Shown: positions 7,997 through 18,817 of the stretch, piece by piece
How the letters are laid out: the number at the start of each line of letters is the position of its first letter
Numbering within the stretch: the first letter of the stretch is position 1
Source: Tidjanibacter sp.
GTDB taxonomy: Bacteria; Bacteroidota; Bacteroidia; Bacteroidales; Rikenellaceae
DNA length: 32,612 bases
Assembly (NCBI GenBank): GCA_017466345.1
Contig: JAFTUI010000001.1
Span: 77,808-110,419, forward strand
Reading direction: 5' to 3'
Made by a program: the position numbers and the translations under genes
The notes under the pieces: model-generated
Told to the model about the DNA's origin: nothing
What the model saw: the letters and a program-made list of their open reading frames with translations, nothing else
Databases searched by the model: none

Positions 7997-9433
7997 GTGA
8001 ATACGGAAGAGAAAAATAACGGAATACACGAGGAGTGTGGTGTCTTTGGCATCTATGGCTCTGAGGATGCTGCCAACATTTGCTACTACGGTCTGCACTC
8101 GCTGCAACATCGTGGTCAGGAGGGGTGTGGCATTGTTGCTGCCAACGAGGGCACACTTAAATGTGTCAAGGGTGCGGGCTTGGTAAATAATGTTTTCAAT
8201 GAACAAAACCTCGCATCGCTCAAAGGCAATATATCCATAGGTCAAGTGCTCTACACCAATGCAGGTGGCGGAGAGTTGGCAGAGAATATCCAACCCATCG
8301 TCTTCCACCACCGCACAGGCGACTTTGCCATCTCCTACAATGGTAAGTTGGTCAATGCCGACCGCCTGCGTAAGTATTTGGAGGACAAGGGTAGCCTCTT
8401 TTTGACCTCCTCGGATTGTGAACTCATCGCTAACCTTATAAAAAAAGATGCTGCTCAGGCTCACGTTGATAGGATTCACTCCATTATGGATGCCCTGAAT
8501 ATGGTAGAGGGAGCCTTTGCGTTCCTCATTATGACGGGTAAGCGTATCTATGCGTGCAGGGACAAACACGGTCTGAAACCGCTGTCGCTCGGTAGACTCA
8601 AAGATGGTAGTTGGGTGGTGGCGAGCGAGAGTTGCGCGTTTGAGGTTATAGGTGCAGAGTTTGTGAGGGATGTGGAGCCAGGCGAGATTATCTCCATAGA
8701 CCACCACGGCATCCGTAGCAACCACTTTTCGAGTTTCAAGCACTACAATATGTGCTCGATGGAGTACATCTACTTCGCCCGTCCCGACAGCGATATTGAC
8801 GGCTGCAATGTGCACACATTCCGCAAGGAGAGTGGCAAACTCCTCTATAAGGAGTCGCCCGTTGAGGCAGATATTGTCATCGGTGTTCCCGATTCGAGCC
8901 TTAGTGCAGCCATTGGCTATGCCGAGGCGAGCGGTATCCCCTACGAGATGGGCTTGGTCAAGAGTAAATATGTTGCTCGTACCTTCATTCAGCCCTCGCA
9001 GAGTATGAGGGAGAAGGGTGTGAGAATGAAACTCTCGGCAGTGAGAAGTATTGTTGGTGGTAAGAGGGTTATAATGGTAGATGATTCCATTGTGAGGGGT
9101 ACGACCTCGAAGCGTATTGTGCGACTGCTCAAAGAGGCAGGAGCAACGGAAGTGCACGTTAGGATTGCCTCGCCCGCAATGAAACACCCTTGCTACTATG
9201 GTGTGGATACTTCCACATATGAGGAGCTCATCTCGGCGCAGAAGAGCGTGGAGGAGGTAAAAGAGTATATCGGTGCCGATTCGTTGGCATTTCTCTCAAC
9301 CGAGTCGCTTATGCTCTCGGGTAACAGGTGCGAGATGTGTATGGCTTGCTTCGATGGCAAATACCCAACAGACCTCTACCTTACGGACGAGAACGCAACA
9401 CTCTATAAACGATATCAAATTAAAGCTAAATAG
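7997..9433 (+). CDS. purF: Amidophosphoribosyltransferase (Fe-S, propeptide type)
   Basis: PurF makes phosphoribosylamine from PRPP and glutamine, the committed step of purine synthesis. The start is GTG at 7997, the first start that preserves a short propeptide; cleavage would expose the catalytic Cys14 of [10 protein letters not shown]. The N-terminal half is the Ntn glutaminase domain (HRGQEGCG). The C-terminal half is the phosphoribosyltransferase domain with the PRPP loop [13 protein letters not shown]. Cysteines at 253, 399, 445, 448 and 451 match the spacing of the [4Fe-4S] ligands of the B. subtilis enzyme, suggesting an oxygen-sensitive form. Such enzymes are usually feedback-inhibited by AMP and GMP. 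It lies 6 nt after purC. Confidence 0.96.
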   Translation: MNTEEKNNGIHEECGVFGIYGSEDAANICYYGLHSLQHRGQEGCGIVAANEGTLKCVKGAGLVNNVFNEQNLASLKGNISIGQVLYTNAGGGELAENIQPIVFHHRTGDFAISYNGKLVNADRLRKYLEDKGSLFLTSSDCELIANLIKKDAAQAHVDRIHSIMDALNMVEGAFAFLIMTGKRIYACRDKHGLKPLSLGRLKDGSWVVASESCAFEVIGAEFVRDVEPGEIISIDHHGIRSNHFSSFKHYNMCSMEYIYFARPDSDIDGCNVHTFRKESGKLLYKESPVEADIVIGVPDSSLSAAIGYAEASGIPYEMGLVKSKYVARTFIQPSQSMREKGVRMKLSAVRSIVGGKRVIMVDDSIVRGTTSKRIVRLLKEAGATEVHVRIASPAMKHPCYYGVDTSTYEELISAQKSVEEVKEYIGADSLAFLSTESLMLSGNRCEMCMACFDGKYPTDLYLTDENATLYKRYQIKAK

Positions 9434-9441
9434 ACTACACT

Positions 9442-10467
9442 ATGGCAAAAAGTTACGAGGCTTCGGGCGTCAATCTCGAAGCAGGCTACGAGGTTGTTAG
9501 CCGCATCAAAAAACACGTTGCATCGACCACCCGCAAGGGCTCGATGGGTAACATCGGCTCTTTTGGCGGAATGTTCGACTTGGACTCGCTCGGCTATGAG
9601 CACCCCGTATTGGTTAGCGGTACGGATGGCGTGGGTACAAAGTTGAAGCTCGCCTTCGAGATGGATAAACACGATACTATCGGTATTGATGCCGTTGCGA
9701 TGTGTGTAAATGATGTGCTGGCACAAGGTGCCGAACCACTCATCTTCCTCGACTATGTGGCAGTGGGTAAGAACCACCCTGCAACAGTGGAGGCTATCGT
9801 GTCGGGCGTGGCAGAGGGTTGCCGCCAAGCAGGTTGTGCACTCGTAGGTGGCGAGACTGCCGAAATGCCGGGTATGTATGCCGAGGGTGAGTATGATATT
9901 GCAGGTTTTACGGTTGGCGCTGTGGAGAAGTCGAAACTCATCGACTGCTCGAAGGTCTCGGTGGGCGACGTGCTTGTGGGTGTGGCATCGAGCGGTGTTC
10001 ACTCCAACGGTTTTAGCCTTGTGAGGAAAATCGTCAGCGATAACAATCTTCAACTCAATGAGAAATATCCCCTAACGGGCGATAAGACGCTGGGCGAAAT
10101 GCTGCTTACACCTACTAAAATATATGTTAAGCAGGTACACCGACTCCTTGCCGAGGTAGACGTGCACGGTATTGCCCATATCACGGGTGGTGGCTTCGAT
10201 GAGAACATTCCCCGCATCCTGAAAGATGGTCAGGGCGTTGAGGTAACCGAGGGTAGTTGGGAGATACTCCCCGTTTTCCGCTTGCTCGAAGAGTACGGTG
10301 GCGTGCCCCATAGGGAGATGTTTAATATCTTCAATATGGGCGTTGGTCTGGTGCTGGCAGTTGCTGCCGAGGATGCCGAGCGCGTAGTGGAGATTATGAG
10401 CGAGTGTGGCGAGAGAGCTACGGTTATCGGTAAGGTCGTTGAGGGCGAAGGCGTAAAACTCTTGTAG
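9442..10467 (+). CDS. purM: AIR synthetase (phosphoribosylformylglycinamidine cyclo-ligase)
   Basis: PurM closes the imidazole ring, converting FGAM to AIR with ATP. The 341-residue protein has [15 protein letters not shown], the AIR-synthase ATP-binding segment [24 protein letters not shown], and [13 protein letters not shown]. These are standard PurM landmarks in the usual order. It begins 8 nt after purF, and its TAG stop abuts the purN ATG with no gap, implying coupled translation. Confidence 0.97.
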   Translation: MAKSYEASGVNLEAGYEVVSRIKKHVASTTRKGSMGNIGSFGGMFDLDSLGYEHPVLVSGTDGVGTKLKLAFEMDKHDTIGIDAVAMCVNDVLAQGAEPLIFLDYVAVGKNHPATVEAIVSGVAEGCRQAGCALVGGETAEMPGMYAEGEYDIAGFTVGAVEKSKLIDCSKVSVGDVLVGVASSGVHSNGFSLVRKIVSDNNLQLNEKYPLTGDKTLGEMLLTPTKIYVKQVHRLLAEVDVHGIAHITGGGFDENIPRILKDGQGVEVTEGSWEILPVFRLLEEYGGVPHREMFNIFNMGVGLVLAVAAEDAERVVEIMSECGERATVIGKVVEGEGVKLL

Positions 10468-11031
10468 ATGAAACGATTGGCAGTTTTTGCGAGTGGTAGT
10501 GGCTCCAACTTCGAGGCTATTGCCGAGGGTTGTAGGAGTGGCGCGATAGAGGATGCTGAGGTGGTGCTCTGTGTCTGCGATAAGACAGGCGCCTATGTGC
10601 TCGAAAGGGCAAAGAAATTTGATGTGCCCACCTTGGTTTTTAACCCCAAGGAGTTCGCCTCTAAGAGGGATTTCGAGCGTATGATTGCAGATAGACTCGA
10701 TGCCGAGAGGGTCGATTTGGTCTGCTTGGCGGGCTATATGCGCATCGTGGGCGAGGAGTTGCTGGCACGCTATGGCGGTAGAATTATCAACATTCACCCC
10801 GCACTGCTGCCGGCTTTCAAGGGCGCACACGCAATTAGGGACGCTTTTGAATATGGCGTGAAGGTCTATGGTGTTACAATCCACGATGTGGACTCTTCGC
10901 TCGATGGCGGACGTATCATATCGCAAGTGGCTGTCCCTTATGAGGGAGATGATATTGAAGAGTTGGAGAGCCTTATCCACAAGGCAGAACACAAACTTTA
11001 TGTAGAAACAATTAGTAGGATAATAGGATGA
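10468..11031 (+). CDS. purN: GAR formyltransferase (folate-dependent)
   Basis: PurN transfers a formyl group from 10-formyl-THF to GAR. The 187-residue protein shows ASGSGSNFEAI at the N-terminus, LAGYMRIVGEELL, the catalytic region IINIHPALLPAFKG, and HDVDSSLDGGRII. It uses the cofactor supplied by FolD, encoded further along the array. It starts on the base after the purM stop and overlaps purH by 4 nt, so three consecutive genes are tightly coupled. Confidence 0.96.
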   Translation: MKRLAVFASGSGSNFEAIAEGCRSGAIEDAEVVLCVCDKTGAYVLERAKKFDVPTLVFNPKEFASKRDFERMIADRLDAERVDLVCLAGYMRIVGEELLARYGGRIINIHPALLPAFKGAHAIRDAFEYGVKVYGVTIHDVDSSLDGGRIISQVAVPYEGDDIEELESLIHKAEHKLYVETISRIIG

Positions 11032-12566
11032 AAAAGAGAGCGTTAGTTAGCGTTAGCGATAAGAGAGGTGTTGTGGAGTTTGCCACAGCCCTTGCAGAGT
11101 TGGGTTGGGAGATTATCTCAACGAGCGGTACTATGAAAACCCTCCGCGAGAGTGGGTTGAAAGTTACCAACATCAGCGATGTTACGGGCTTCCCTGAGAT
11201 TTGCGAGGGAAGAGTAAAGACCTTGCACCCCAAGGTGCACGGCGGTTTGTTGGCTCGCAGGGACAAAGAGGAGCATATGGCAGCTCTCGCTGAGAATGGC
11301 ATAGAAACCATTGATATGGTCTGCGTAAACCTCTATCCTTTTGAGGCTACTATCGCCAAGGAGGGTGTTACTATGGAGGAGGCTGTGGAGAATATCGACA
11401 TTGGCGGTCCTTCGATGTTGCGTTCGGCTGCCAAGAACTTTGCTTCGGTGAGCGTTGTGTGCGACCCCGATGATTACGCTATGGTGCTCGAAGAGATACG
11501 CCAGAGCGGTAATACTACGCCCGAAACGCGCCTTATGCTCTCGGCAAAGGCTTATACTCATACGGCTCTCTACGATAGCCACATTGCAACCTATATGCGC
11601 AAGGCGGCGGGCTTGGAGGAGAAACTCTTCCTCTCGTTCGACAAGGTGCAGGGCTTGCGCTATGGCGAGAACCCACATCAGCAGGCTGCCTTCTACCGCT
11701 CGGACGAGGAGGTTGCCTACTCGGTGGCTTATGCCAAGCAGTTGGGTGGTAAGGAACTATCCTATAATAATATACAGGACGCCAATGCTGCATTGCAGAT
11801 TGTAAGGGAGTTTACCGAAGAACCCTTTGCGGTTGGTCTGAAACATATGAATCCCTGCGGTGCAGGCGTTGGCAAGACCATCGAGGAGGCTTGGCAGAGG
11901 GCATACGAGGCAGATAAGGTTAGTATCTATGGCGGTATTGTGGCGATAAATAGACCTCTCACGAAGGCAGTTGCCGAGATGATGAAACCCATCTTCTTGG
12001 AGATTGTTATGGCTCCCTCGTTTGAGCCCGAAGCATTGGAAGTGTTTGCCTCAAAGAAGAACCTCAGGCTCTTGGAGGTTAAGATGGACGGCACGAAACA
12101 GCCACAAAAGCAGTATGTTGGTGTTACGGGCGGCTTGTTGGTGCAGGACGCCGATGTGGAGTGCAAGACCATCTCGGAGGATATGTGCGTAACGGAACGT
12201 AAACCATCGGCAGAGGAGTTGCAGGATATGAACTTCGGCTGGAAGATAGTAAAACACGTCAAGAGTAACGCCATAGTGGTTGTTAAGGACGGTATGACAC
12301 TCGGTGTGGGCGCAGGACAGATGAATAGGGTAGGCTCGGCAGAGATAGCTCTTAATGAGGCTAAGGCCGCAGGTGCTACGGAGGGCTTGGTGCTCGCTTC
12401 GGACGGCTTTTTGCCCTTTGATGATACGGTGGAACTCGCCTCGAAGTATGGCGTGAAGGCTATTGTACAGCCCGGTGGCTCCATCCGAGATGAGGATGCA
12501 ATCCGCAAAGCAAACGAGAAAGGCATTGCAATGCTCTTTACGGGTATGCGCCACTTTAAGCACTAA
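11028..12566 (+). CDS. purH: Bifunctional AICAR transformylase / IMP cyclohydrolase
   Basis: PurH carries out the last two steps to IMP: formylation of AICAR with 10-formyl-THF, then ring closure. The 512-residue protein starts with an MGS-like cyclohydrolase domain (KRALVSVSDKRGVVEFA and NLYPFEATIAKEG). The transformylase domain follows, with RYGENPHQQAAFY and the catalytic Lys-His of GLKHMNPCG. The start codon overlaps the purN stop (ATGA). Length is normal for the family. Confidence 0.97.
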   Translation: MKKRALVSVSDKRGVVEFATALAELGWEIISTSGTMKTLRESGLKVTNISDVTGFPEICEGRVKTLHPKVHGGLLARRDKEEHMAALAENGIETIDMVCVNLYPFEATIAKEGVTMEEAVENIDIGGPSMLRSAAKNFASVSVVCDPDDYAMVLEEIRQSGNTTPETRLMLSAKAYTHTALYDSHIATYMRKAAGLEEKLFLSFDKVQGLRYGENPHQQAAFYRSDEEVAYSVAYAKQLGGKELSYNNIQDANAALQIVREFTEEPFAVGLKHMNPCGAGVGKTIEEAWQRAYEADKVSIYGGIVAINRPLTKAVAEMMKPIFLEIVMAPSFEPEALEVFASKKNLRLLEVKMDGTKQPQKQYVGVTGGLLVQDADVECKTISEDMCVTERKPSAEELQDMNFGWKIVKHVKSNAIVVVKDGMTLGVGAGQMNRVGSAEIALNEAKAAGATEGLVLASDGFLPFDDTVELASKYGVKAIVQPGGSIRDEDAIRKANEKGIAMLFTGMRHFKH

Positions 12567-12567
12567 A

Positions 12568-13830
12568 ATGTTGAGTATGAAGAGCAAAAAAGTATTGGTT
12601 GTGGGCGGCGGTGGCAGGTGCCACGCCATTGTGGACTCCCTTTCGCGCTCGCCACAAGTTGAGAAGATATACTGCGCACCCGGCAATGCAGGTATTGCCC
12701 AGCAAGCAGAGTGCGTGAGGATTGGCGTGGAAGATGTGGAGGCTCTCGTAGAGTTCTCCACTAAGAACGCCATAGACCTTACGGTTGTAGGTCCCGAGGC
12801 ATCGCTGGCTGTCGGCATTGTCGATAGATTTACCGAGAAGGGACTGAGAATTTTTGGTCCCACAAGGGCGGCAGCGCAGATTGAGAGTAGCAAGGAGTTT
12901 GCCAAACGCCTAATGGCAAAATACCATATTCCTACGGCTGCCTATGAGGCTTTCGATGATTTCGAGAGTGCTTGGGCGTATGTTAAGGCTCGCCCTCTGC
13001 CCGCAGTTATCAAATACGATGGTTTGGCAGCAGGTAAAGGTGTAGTTGTTGCCGAGAGTTACGAGGATGCCGAAAATGCCCTTAGGGATATGCTTCTCGA
13101 TGAGAGTTTCGGCAAGGGTAGAGTAGTGGTAGAGGACTTCCTCGCAGGTCCTGAGTTCTCGTTTATGTGCGTGGTGTCGGGCGAGAAAGTATATCCGCTG
13201 GCTATGGCACAAGACCATAAACGTGCCTACGAGGGGGATAAAGGTCCCAATACGGGTGGTATGGGCGCATATAGCCCCGTTCCTTTCGTTACTCCTGAGG
13301 TAGAGGAGTTCGCTTTGGAGAGGATTATGCGACCTACGGCAAAGGCAATGGTTGCCGAGGGCGTACCCTTCGTGGGAGTGCTCTATGGCGGACTTATTCT
13401 CACCGAAGAGGGACCAAAGGTCATTGAGTTCAATGCTCGCTTCGGCGATCCCGAAACAGAGGTTGTGCTACCTCGCCTTATGAGTGACATCTACGAACTT
13501 TTCGATGCTGCTATTGAGGGCAGGGAGTGCGCTACCGAGTGGAGCGAAGAGGCTCTGTTGGGCGTTGTTCTCGCCTCAGAGGGCTATCCCGCAGGCTACA
13601 AGAAAGGTGTTAGGCTGGAAGGCTTGGAGAGTGTCGAAGGTACCATCTACCATATGGGTACAGCCGAGAGGGAGGGTGCAGTGGTGACCTCTGGCGGTAG
13701 GGTGCTGATGGTTGTTGGGCGTGGCAAAACGCTTGGCGAGGCACGCGAAAAAGCACTTGCGGATATTGCAAAAATTAGTTGCGAAGGACTCTTTTATAGG
13801 AGCGATATTGGACATAAAGTATTGGATTAG
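12568..13830 (+). CDS. purD: GAR synthetase (phosphoribosylamine-glycine ligase)
   Basis: PurD joins phosphoribosylamine, the PurF product, to glycine using ATP. The ATG at 12568 follows the purH stop by one base and gives 420 residues, the usual size. A longer open frame back to 12463 lies inside purH and is not credible, and an ATG at 12577 is also possible. ATP-grasp landmarks are KYDGLAAGKGVVV, PNTGGMGAYSPVPF and VIEFNARFGDPETE. One oddity: the N-terminal loop, normally GGREHA, reads GGGGRCHA here, with Cys18 in place of the well-conserved Glu. The rest of the enzyme looks intact. Confidence 0.95.
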   Translation: MLSMKSKKVLVVGGGGRCHAIVDSLSRSPQVEKIYCAPGNAGIAQQAECVRIGVEDVEALVEFSTKNAIDLTVVGPEASLAVGIVDRFTEKGLRIFGPTRAAAQIESSKEFAKRLMAKYHIPTAAYEAFDDFESAWAYVKARPLPAVIKYDGLAAGKGVVVAESYEDAENALRDMLLDESFGKGRVVVEDFLAGPEFSFMCVVSGEKVYPLAMAQDHKRAYEGDKGPNTGGMGAYSPVPFVTPEVEEFALERIMRPTAKAMVAEGVPFVGVLYGGLILTEEGPKVIEFNARFGDPETEVVLPRLMSDIYELFDAAIEGRECATEWSEEALLGVVLASEGYPAGYKKGVRLEGLESVEGTIYHMGTAEREGAVVTSGGRVLMVVGRGKTLGEAREKALADIAKISCEGLFYRSDIGHKVLD

Positions 13831-13848
13831 TATATAAAACTCAAAGAT

Positions 13849-14700
13849 ATGATTATCAGTGGTAAAGATTTGGCTGCCGAGATTAAACGTGACATTGCGG
13901 CAGACGTTGTGAAGTACAAAGAGCAGTATGGTAGGGAACCCCATTTGGTGGTAATCCTCGTAGGCGAAAATCCTGCGAGCGTGTCGTATGTTACGGGCAA
14001 GGCTAAGGACTCCGAGGAGGTAGGCTTTAAGAATACCACCATTTGCCGCCCCGAAACGGTAAGTGAGCAGGAGGTTTTGGATCTTATTGCCGAACTCAAT
14101 GAGGACAAGGCGGTAGATGGTATCTTGGTGCAACTGCCTCTGCCCAAACATATCAGCGAGGATAAAGTTATTGCTGCCATCAGCAAAGAGAAGGATGTTG
14201 ACGGCTTCCATCCTCTGAATGTTGCTGCTTTGTGGCAGAAACAAAAGTGCATTCTGCCTTGCACCCCTAAGGGTGTTATTAAACTCCTCGATAAGGCAGG
14301 CGTGGAGATTGAGGGTAAGAAAGCAGTGGTGCTCGGTAGGAGCAACATTGTAGGTCTTCCCGTGTCGAAACTCCTGCTGGATAGGAACGCTACGGTTACG
14401 ATGTGCCACAGCCGTACCAAGAATCTTGCTGAGGTTACACGCGAGGCGGATATTCTGGTTGTTGCTATTGGTCGCCCCAAATTCGTTACTGCCGATATGG
14501 TGGGCGAGGGTGCAGCAGTGATTGATGTAGGTGTGAACCGCGACCCCGAGACGGGCAAACTTTGTGGCGATGTGGATTTTGCGGCTTGTGCCGATAAGGC
14601 TTCCGTAATCACCCCCGTACCCGGTGGCTGTGGTCCTATGACCCGTGCCTGTCTTTTGGAAAACACCATAGAATGTTACCTTAACCAAGTTGCTAAATAG
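13849..14700 (+). CDS. folD: Methylene-THF dehydrogenase / methenyl-THF cyclohydrolase
   Basis: FolD interconverts 5,10-methylene-THF and 10-formyl-THF, the one-carbon donor used by PurN and PurH in the same array. The 283-residue protein has [16 protein letters not shown] with the catalytic Tyr and Lys, [19 protein letters not shown], the NADP-binding [15 protein letters not shown], and [11 protein letters not shown] near the end. It lies 18 nt after purD and 2 nt before purB, so cofactor supply and purine synthesis are probably regulated together. Confidence 0.96.
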   Translation: MIISGKDLAAEIKRDIAADVVKYKEQYGREPHLVVILVGENPASVSYVTGKAKDSEEVGFKNTTICRPETVSEQEVLDLIAELNEDKAVDGILVQLPLPKHISEDKVIAAISKEKDVDGFHPLNVAALWQKQKCILPCTPKGVIKLLDKAGVEIEGKKAVVLGRSNIVGLPVSKLLLDRNATVTMCHSRTKNLAEVTREADILVVAIGRPKFVTADMVGEGAAVIDVGVNRDPETGKLCGDVDFAACADKASVITPVPGGCGPMTRACLLENTIECYLNQVAK

Positions 14701-14702
14701 TT

Positions 14703-16001
14703 ATGATTGAGAGATATGGGCGCGAGGTGATGCGCCAAGTTTGGACTGAGGAGAATAAGTTTAACGCCTACTTAAAGGTGGAAATTTTGGCTGCCGAGGC
14801 GTGGCGAGAGTTGGGTGTGGTGCCTGCCGAGGATGTTGAGAAACTCTGGGCAAAGGCTTCGTTCAATATCGACCGCATCAAAGAGATTGAGTTGCAGACT
14901 CGCCACGATATTGTAGCCTTTACACGCACTGTTAGCGAGTCGCTCGGTGAGGAGCGCAAGTGGGTACACTATGGTCTGACGAGTACCGATGTGGTGGATA
15001 CCGCCAATGGATACCTCTTCTTGCAGGCAAACCGCATAATTGAGGAGGATCTTGTGAAATATATGGAGGTCCTCAAAAAGCAGGCAAAAAGGTTCAAATA
15101 CACTCCCTGCATAGGTCGTACTCACGGCATTCACGCCGACATTACCTCTTTTGGTCTGAAATGGGTGCTCTGGTACGAGGAGATGAGGCGCAACTTGGAG
15201 CGTTTTAGGAGTGCTGCAAGAGGCGTAGAGGTGGGCAAGATAAGTGGTGCTGTGGGCAACTTCGCCAACATTCCTCCCTTTGTGCAGGATTATGTGTGCG
15301 AGAAGTTGGGTATCGACTCGGCAAATATCTCCACTCAGGTTATCCAGCGCGATAGGCACGCATACTATATGGCTACGCTGGCAGTTATTGGTGCAAGTTT
15401 GGAGCAGATGGCCCTGGAAATCCGCAATCTCCAACGCACCGAGGTGCACGAGGTGGAGGAGGCTTTCGGCAAAGGTCAGAAGGGTTCGAGCGCTATGCCC
15501 CACAAACGCAACCCCATCAGTAGCGAGAATATCTGCGGTTGCGCAAGGGTGCTGAGGGGCTATATGACTACTGCCTACGACAATGTCGCTCTGTGGCACG
15601 AGAGGGACATTTCTCACTCGGCAACCGAGCGTATCATTATGCCCGATGCAACAATCCTCCTGGACTATATGCTCAACCGTATGATGGGCATTTTGGATAA
15701 CCTTGTGGTCTTCGAGGAGCAGATGAAGGCGAATATCTACCGCACTAACGGTGTGATTTTTGCCCAAAGGGTAATGAATGCTCTCATCGAAAAAGGCTTT
15801 GCAAGGGAGAAGGCATACGATACCGTACAGCCTGTGGCTATGAGGGCTATGGCAGAGGGCGCATCATACGAGGCACTCTTGAAGGAGGAGCCTACGGTTA
15901 TGGCTACCCTCAGCGAGGAGGAGTTGGAGTCGTGCTTCACTCTGGAATACTATATGAAAAATGTCGATTATATCTATAAACGCAATAAAATTGAGGAATA
16001 A
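14703..16001 (+). CDS. purB: Adenylosuccinate lyase
   Basis: PurB acts twice: it cleaves SAICAR to AICAR and adenylosuccinate to AMP, releasing fumarate each time. The 432-residue protein belongs to the fumarase/aspartase superfamily. It shows the flexible signature loop [19 protein letters not shown] with the catalytic serine, [12 protein letters not shown], and [14 protein letters not shown]. The length matches the B. subtilis-like form. It starts 2 nt after folD, and purA starts directly after its stop. Confidence 0.97.
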   Translation: MIERYGREVMRQVWTEENKFNAYLKVEILAAEAWRELGVVPAEDVEKLWAKASFNIDRIKEIELQTRHDIVAFTRTVSESLGEERKWVHYGLTSTDVVDTANGYLFLQANRIIEEDLVKYMEVLKKQAKRFKYTPCIGRTHGIHADITSFGLKWVLWYEEMRRNLERFRSAARGVEVGKISGAVGNFANIPPFVQDYVCEKLGIDSANISTQVIQRDRHAYYMATLAVIGASLEQMALEIRNLQRTEVHEVEEAFGKGQKGSSAMPHKRNPISSENICGCARVLRGYMTTAYDNVALWHERDISHSATERIIMPDATILLDYMLNRMMGILDNLVVFEEQMKANIYRTNGVIFAQRVMNALIEKGFAREKAYDTVQPVAMRAMAEGASYEALLKEEPTVMATLSEEELESCFTLEYYMKNVDYIYKRNKIEE

Positions 16002-17294
16002 ATGTCTGAAAGATTGGTTGTTATAGGTTCGCAATGGGGCGATGAGGGCAAGGGTAAAATAACCGACTACTTTGCCTGTCGTGCCGATATGGTGGTGCGC
16101 TATCAGGGTGGCAACAATGCAGGTCATACGGTAGTTTTCGATGGTCACAAATACTCGTTGCAGAGTATTCCCTCGGGTATTTTCAACCCCAAGACCATAA
16201 ATGTTATGGCAAACGGTATGGTCGTAAATCCTGTGTCGGTTGTGGAGGAGTTGGAAAGACTCCACGCTCAGGGTATTACCGACTATCAACTTTATATCTC
16301 GGACAGGGCGGCAGTAGTTATGCCCTACCACGCAGCCCTGGATGGTGCATATGAGGCTATCAAGGGCGGCTCCCAGATTGGCACAACCAAGAAGGGTATA
16401 GGTCCCGCCTACTCGGATAAGTATAGTAGGGTTGGTATCCGTATGGGCGACCTTTTGGAGCCAGAATACTTTGCTGAACGACTCCGCGAGGCTTTGGAGA
16501 TTAAAAATAGGGAACTCGCGATGTTGGGGTTGCCTACCTTTAAGTTCGATGCTCTCTATGAGCAGTATATGGCTCTTGCTAAGAGGTTGGGCAGTATGAT
16601 TTGCGATACCTCGGCACTAATCAATAAGGCACTTTTGGAGGACAAAAAGATACTCTTCGAGGGTGCCCAGGGTATGATGCTCTGTATCGACCACGGTACC
16701 TATCCCTATGTTACCTCTTCTACACCCTCCTCGGCGAGCGTTCCCGTAGGTGCGGGCGTGTCGCCCAAGTGGATTGATAATGTTCTGGGTGTGGCAAAGG
16801 CATATTGCACAAGGGTGGGCGAGGGACCATTCCCCACCGAACTCTTCGACCATAGGGCTGAGGAGATCAGAGAGCGTGGTCACGAGTATGGCACCGTTAC
16901 GGGGCGTCCCCGCAGGGTGGGTTGGTTCGATGCTGTGGTGGCACGCTACGTTAGCCGCCTGGCAGGTATCGACTCGTGGGCTTTGATGCTCTTCGATGTC
17001 CTCTCGGGATTGGATAAGGTGTCGATTTGCGTTGGCTATGAGGTGGATGGAGAGGTTATCGAAAATCCCCCCGCAACGATTGCCAAACTCTCGCGTTGCA
17101 AACCCGTATTGATTGAGTTGGATGGCTGGAAGGAGGATATATCGGATGTTAAATCGTTTGATGCGCTCCCCGAAGCAGCCAAGGCTTATGTTAGGAAGAT
17201 TGAGGAGGTTACGGGCGTGAAGGTAGGCGTTATTTCGGTAGGTGCTGACCGCTCGAAGACAATTATTATTGACGAGAAATTGAGGAACTTTTAA
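16002..17294 (+). CDS. purA: Adenylosuccinate synthetase
   Basis: PurA joins IMP and aspartate with GTP to make adenylosuccinate, the first step to AMP. The 430-residue protein opens with the P-loop GSQWGDEGKGKITD and has GNNAGHTVV, GTTKKGIGPAYSDK, EGAQGMMLCIDHGTYP and TGRPRRVGWFD, all diagnostic. It begins on the base after the purB stop. GTP use here and ATP use in GMP synthesis balance the two branches encoded side by side. Confidence 0.97.
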   Translation: MSERLVVIGSQWGDEGKGKITDYFACRADMVVRYQGGNNAGHTVVFDGHKYSLQSIPSGIFNPKTINVMANGMVVNPVSVVEELERLHAQGITDYQLYISDRAAVVMPYHAALDGAYEAIKGGSQIGTTKKGIGPAYSDKYSRVGIRMGDLLEPEYFAERLREALEIKNRELAMLGLPTFKFDALYEQYMALAKRLGSMICDTSALINKALLEDKKILFEGAQGMMLCIDHGTYPYVTSSTPSSASVPVGAGVSPKWIDNVLGVAKAYCTRVGEGPFPTELFDHRAEEIRERGHEYGTVTGRPRRVGWFDAVVARYVSRLAGIDSWALMLFDVLSGLDKVSICVGYEVDGEVIENPPATIAKLSRCKPVLIELDGWKEDISDVKSFDALPEAAKAYVRKIEEVTGVKVGVISVGADRSKTIIIDEKLRNF

Positions 17295-17306
17295 TACAAA
17301 ACTACA

Positions 17307-18779
17307 ATGTCGTTTATTGAAGAGAAAATTGCACAAGAGGGTATGACCTTCGATGATGTGCTGCTCATCCCCGCCTACTCGGAGGTGACGCCCAATATGG
17401 TATCGCTTGGCAGCCGCTTTTCGCGCAACATTCGTCTGAATATCCCCGTTGTTTCGGCAGCAATGGATACGGTTACAGAGGCTGAGATGGCTATTGCTAT
17501 CGCTCGCGAGGGAGGTATAGGCGTTGTTCACAAAAATATGTCCATCGCGGCTCAGGCAGCGCAGGTAAGAAAGGTTAAACGTGCCGAGAGCGGTATGATT
17601 TACGACCCTGTTACCATCTCCAAAGAGGAAACCGTTGGCGATGCATTGAGGCTTATGAAAGAGAATCGTATTGGTGGAATTCCCGTTGTGGACGATGAGC
17701 AGAGGCTCATAGGTATTGTTACCAACCGCGACCTGAGATTTCAAACCGATATGTTGTTACCCATCTCGGAGGTTATGACTTGCAAAAACCTTGTCACGAC
17801 CAACAATCCCGACTTGCAGGAGGCATCGAAAATTCTCTTGAAGAATAAAATCGAGAAACTCCCCGTAGTGGACGAGAATAATAAACTCATAGGTCTTATT
17901 ACCTATCGCGACATTACCAAAATTCAGGACTATCCTAATGCCTGCAAGGACGATAAGGGACGCCTGAGGGTTGCTGCGGGTGTGGGCGTAACGAGCGACA
18001 CATTGAAGAGGGTAGAGGCTCTGGTGGAGGCAGGAGTGGATGCTGTGGTTATCGACACCGCACACGGTCACTCGGCAAACGTAACCAATACCTTGAAGGC
18101 TGTGAAGGCTGCATTCCCCCAAATTGACGTGCTGGTGGGTAATATCGCCACTGCCGAGGCAGCCGAATTCCTCATCAAGGCGGGAGCAGATGGTATTAAG
18201 GTCGGCATTGGTCCCGGTTCTATCTGTACAACCCGAATTGTGGCAGGTGTGGGTGTACCCCAACTATCGGCAATTTTCAATGCCGCTAAGGTGGCTCATA
18301 AGTACGATGTACCTGTCATTGCCGATGGAGGTTTGCGCTACTCGGGCGATGTTGTGAAGGCTCTTGCAGCAGGTGGCGACTGCGTTATGATGGGCTCGAT
18401 GCTCGCAGGTGTAGAGGAGTCGCCCGGCGAGACCATTATCTACAACGGTCGTAAATTCAAGTCCTACCGCGGTATGGGCTCCATTGAGGCTATGCAGGCA
18501 GGCTCTAAGGACCGCTACTTCCAGAGCGAGAAGTGCGACAGCAGTAAGTTTGTGCCCGAGGGTATCGTTGCCCGCGTTCCCTACAAGGGTACTCTGAGCG
18601 AAACCATCTACCAGCTCATTGGCGGTTTGCGCTCGGGTATGGGCTACTGTGGTGCGAAAGATATTGAGGCTCTGCACAATGCTAAGTTTGTGAAGATTAC
18701 CTCGGCAGCCGTTGTGGAGAATCACCCTCACGATGTAACCATCACCAAGGAGGCTCCCAACTACACTCGTGGCGAATAA
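17307..18779 (+). CDS. guaB: IMP dehydrogenase
   Basis: GuaB oxidises IMP to XMP with NAD+, the committed step to GMP. The 490-residue protein has the TIM-barrel start ([14 protein letters not shown]) and two CBS domains inserted at about residues 95-215 ([20 protein letters not shown], then [20 protein letters not shown]). The catalytic cysteine is C307 in [11 protein letters not shown], and the flap region [10 protein letters not shown] is present. The CBS pair commonly binds regulatory purine nucleotides. It lies 12 nt after purA and 38 nt before guaA. Confidence 0.97.
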   Translation: MSFIEEKIAQEGMTFDDVLLIPAYSEVTPNMVSLGSRFSRNIRLNIPVVSAAMDTVTEAEMAIAIAREGGIGVVHKNMSIAAQAAQVRKVKRAESGMIYDPVTISKEETVGDALRLMKENRIGGIPVVDDEQRLIGIVTNRDLRFQTDMLLPISEVMTCKNLVTTNNPDLQEASKILLKNKIEKLPVVDENNKLIGLITYRDITKIQDYPNACKDDKGRLRVAAGVGVTSDTLKRVEALVEAGVDAVVIDTAHGHSANVTNTLKAVKAAFPQIDVLVGNIATAEAAEFLIKAGADGIKVGIGPGSICTTRIVAGVGVPQLSAIFNAAKVAHKYDVPVIADGGLRYSGDVVKALAAGGDCVMMGSMLAGVEESPGETIIYNGRKFKSYRGMGSIEAMQAGSKDRYFQSEKCDSSKFVPEGIVARVPYKGTLSETIYQLIGGLRSGMGYCGAKDIEALHNAKFVKITSAAVVENHPHDVTITKEAPNYTRGE

Positions 18780-18817
18780 ATAGTAATTACGAAATTCAAA
18801 GTTCAAAAGTTAGGTAT

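Noticed and set aside
7514..9187. 557-codon minus-strand open frame antisense to purC and purF
   Set aside because: It runs opposite two well-supported purine genes, has no recognisable domains, and its composition is that of a reverse complement. Long antisense frames are common here because of the host codon bias.
12463..12567. Upstream extension of purD to an earlier ATG
   Set aside because: The extension lies inside the purH coding region and adds residues not found in GAR synthetases; the ATG at 12568 gives the normal length.
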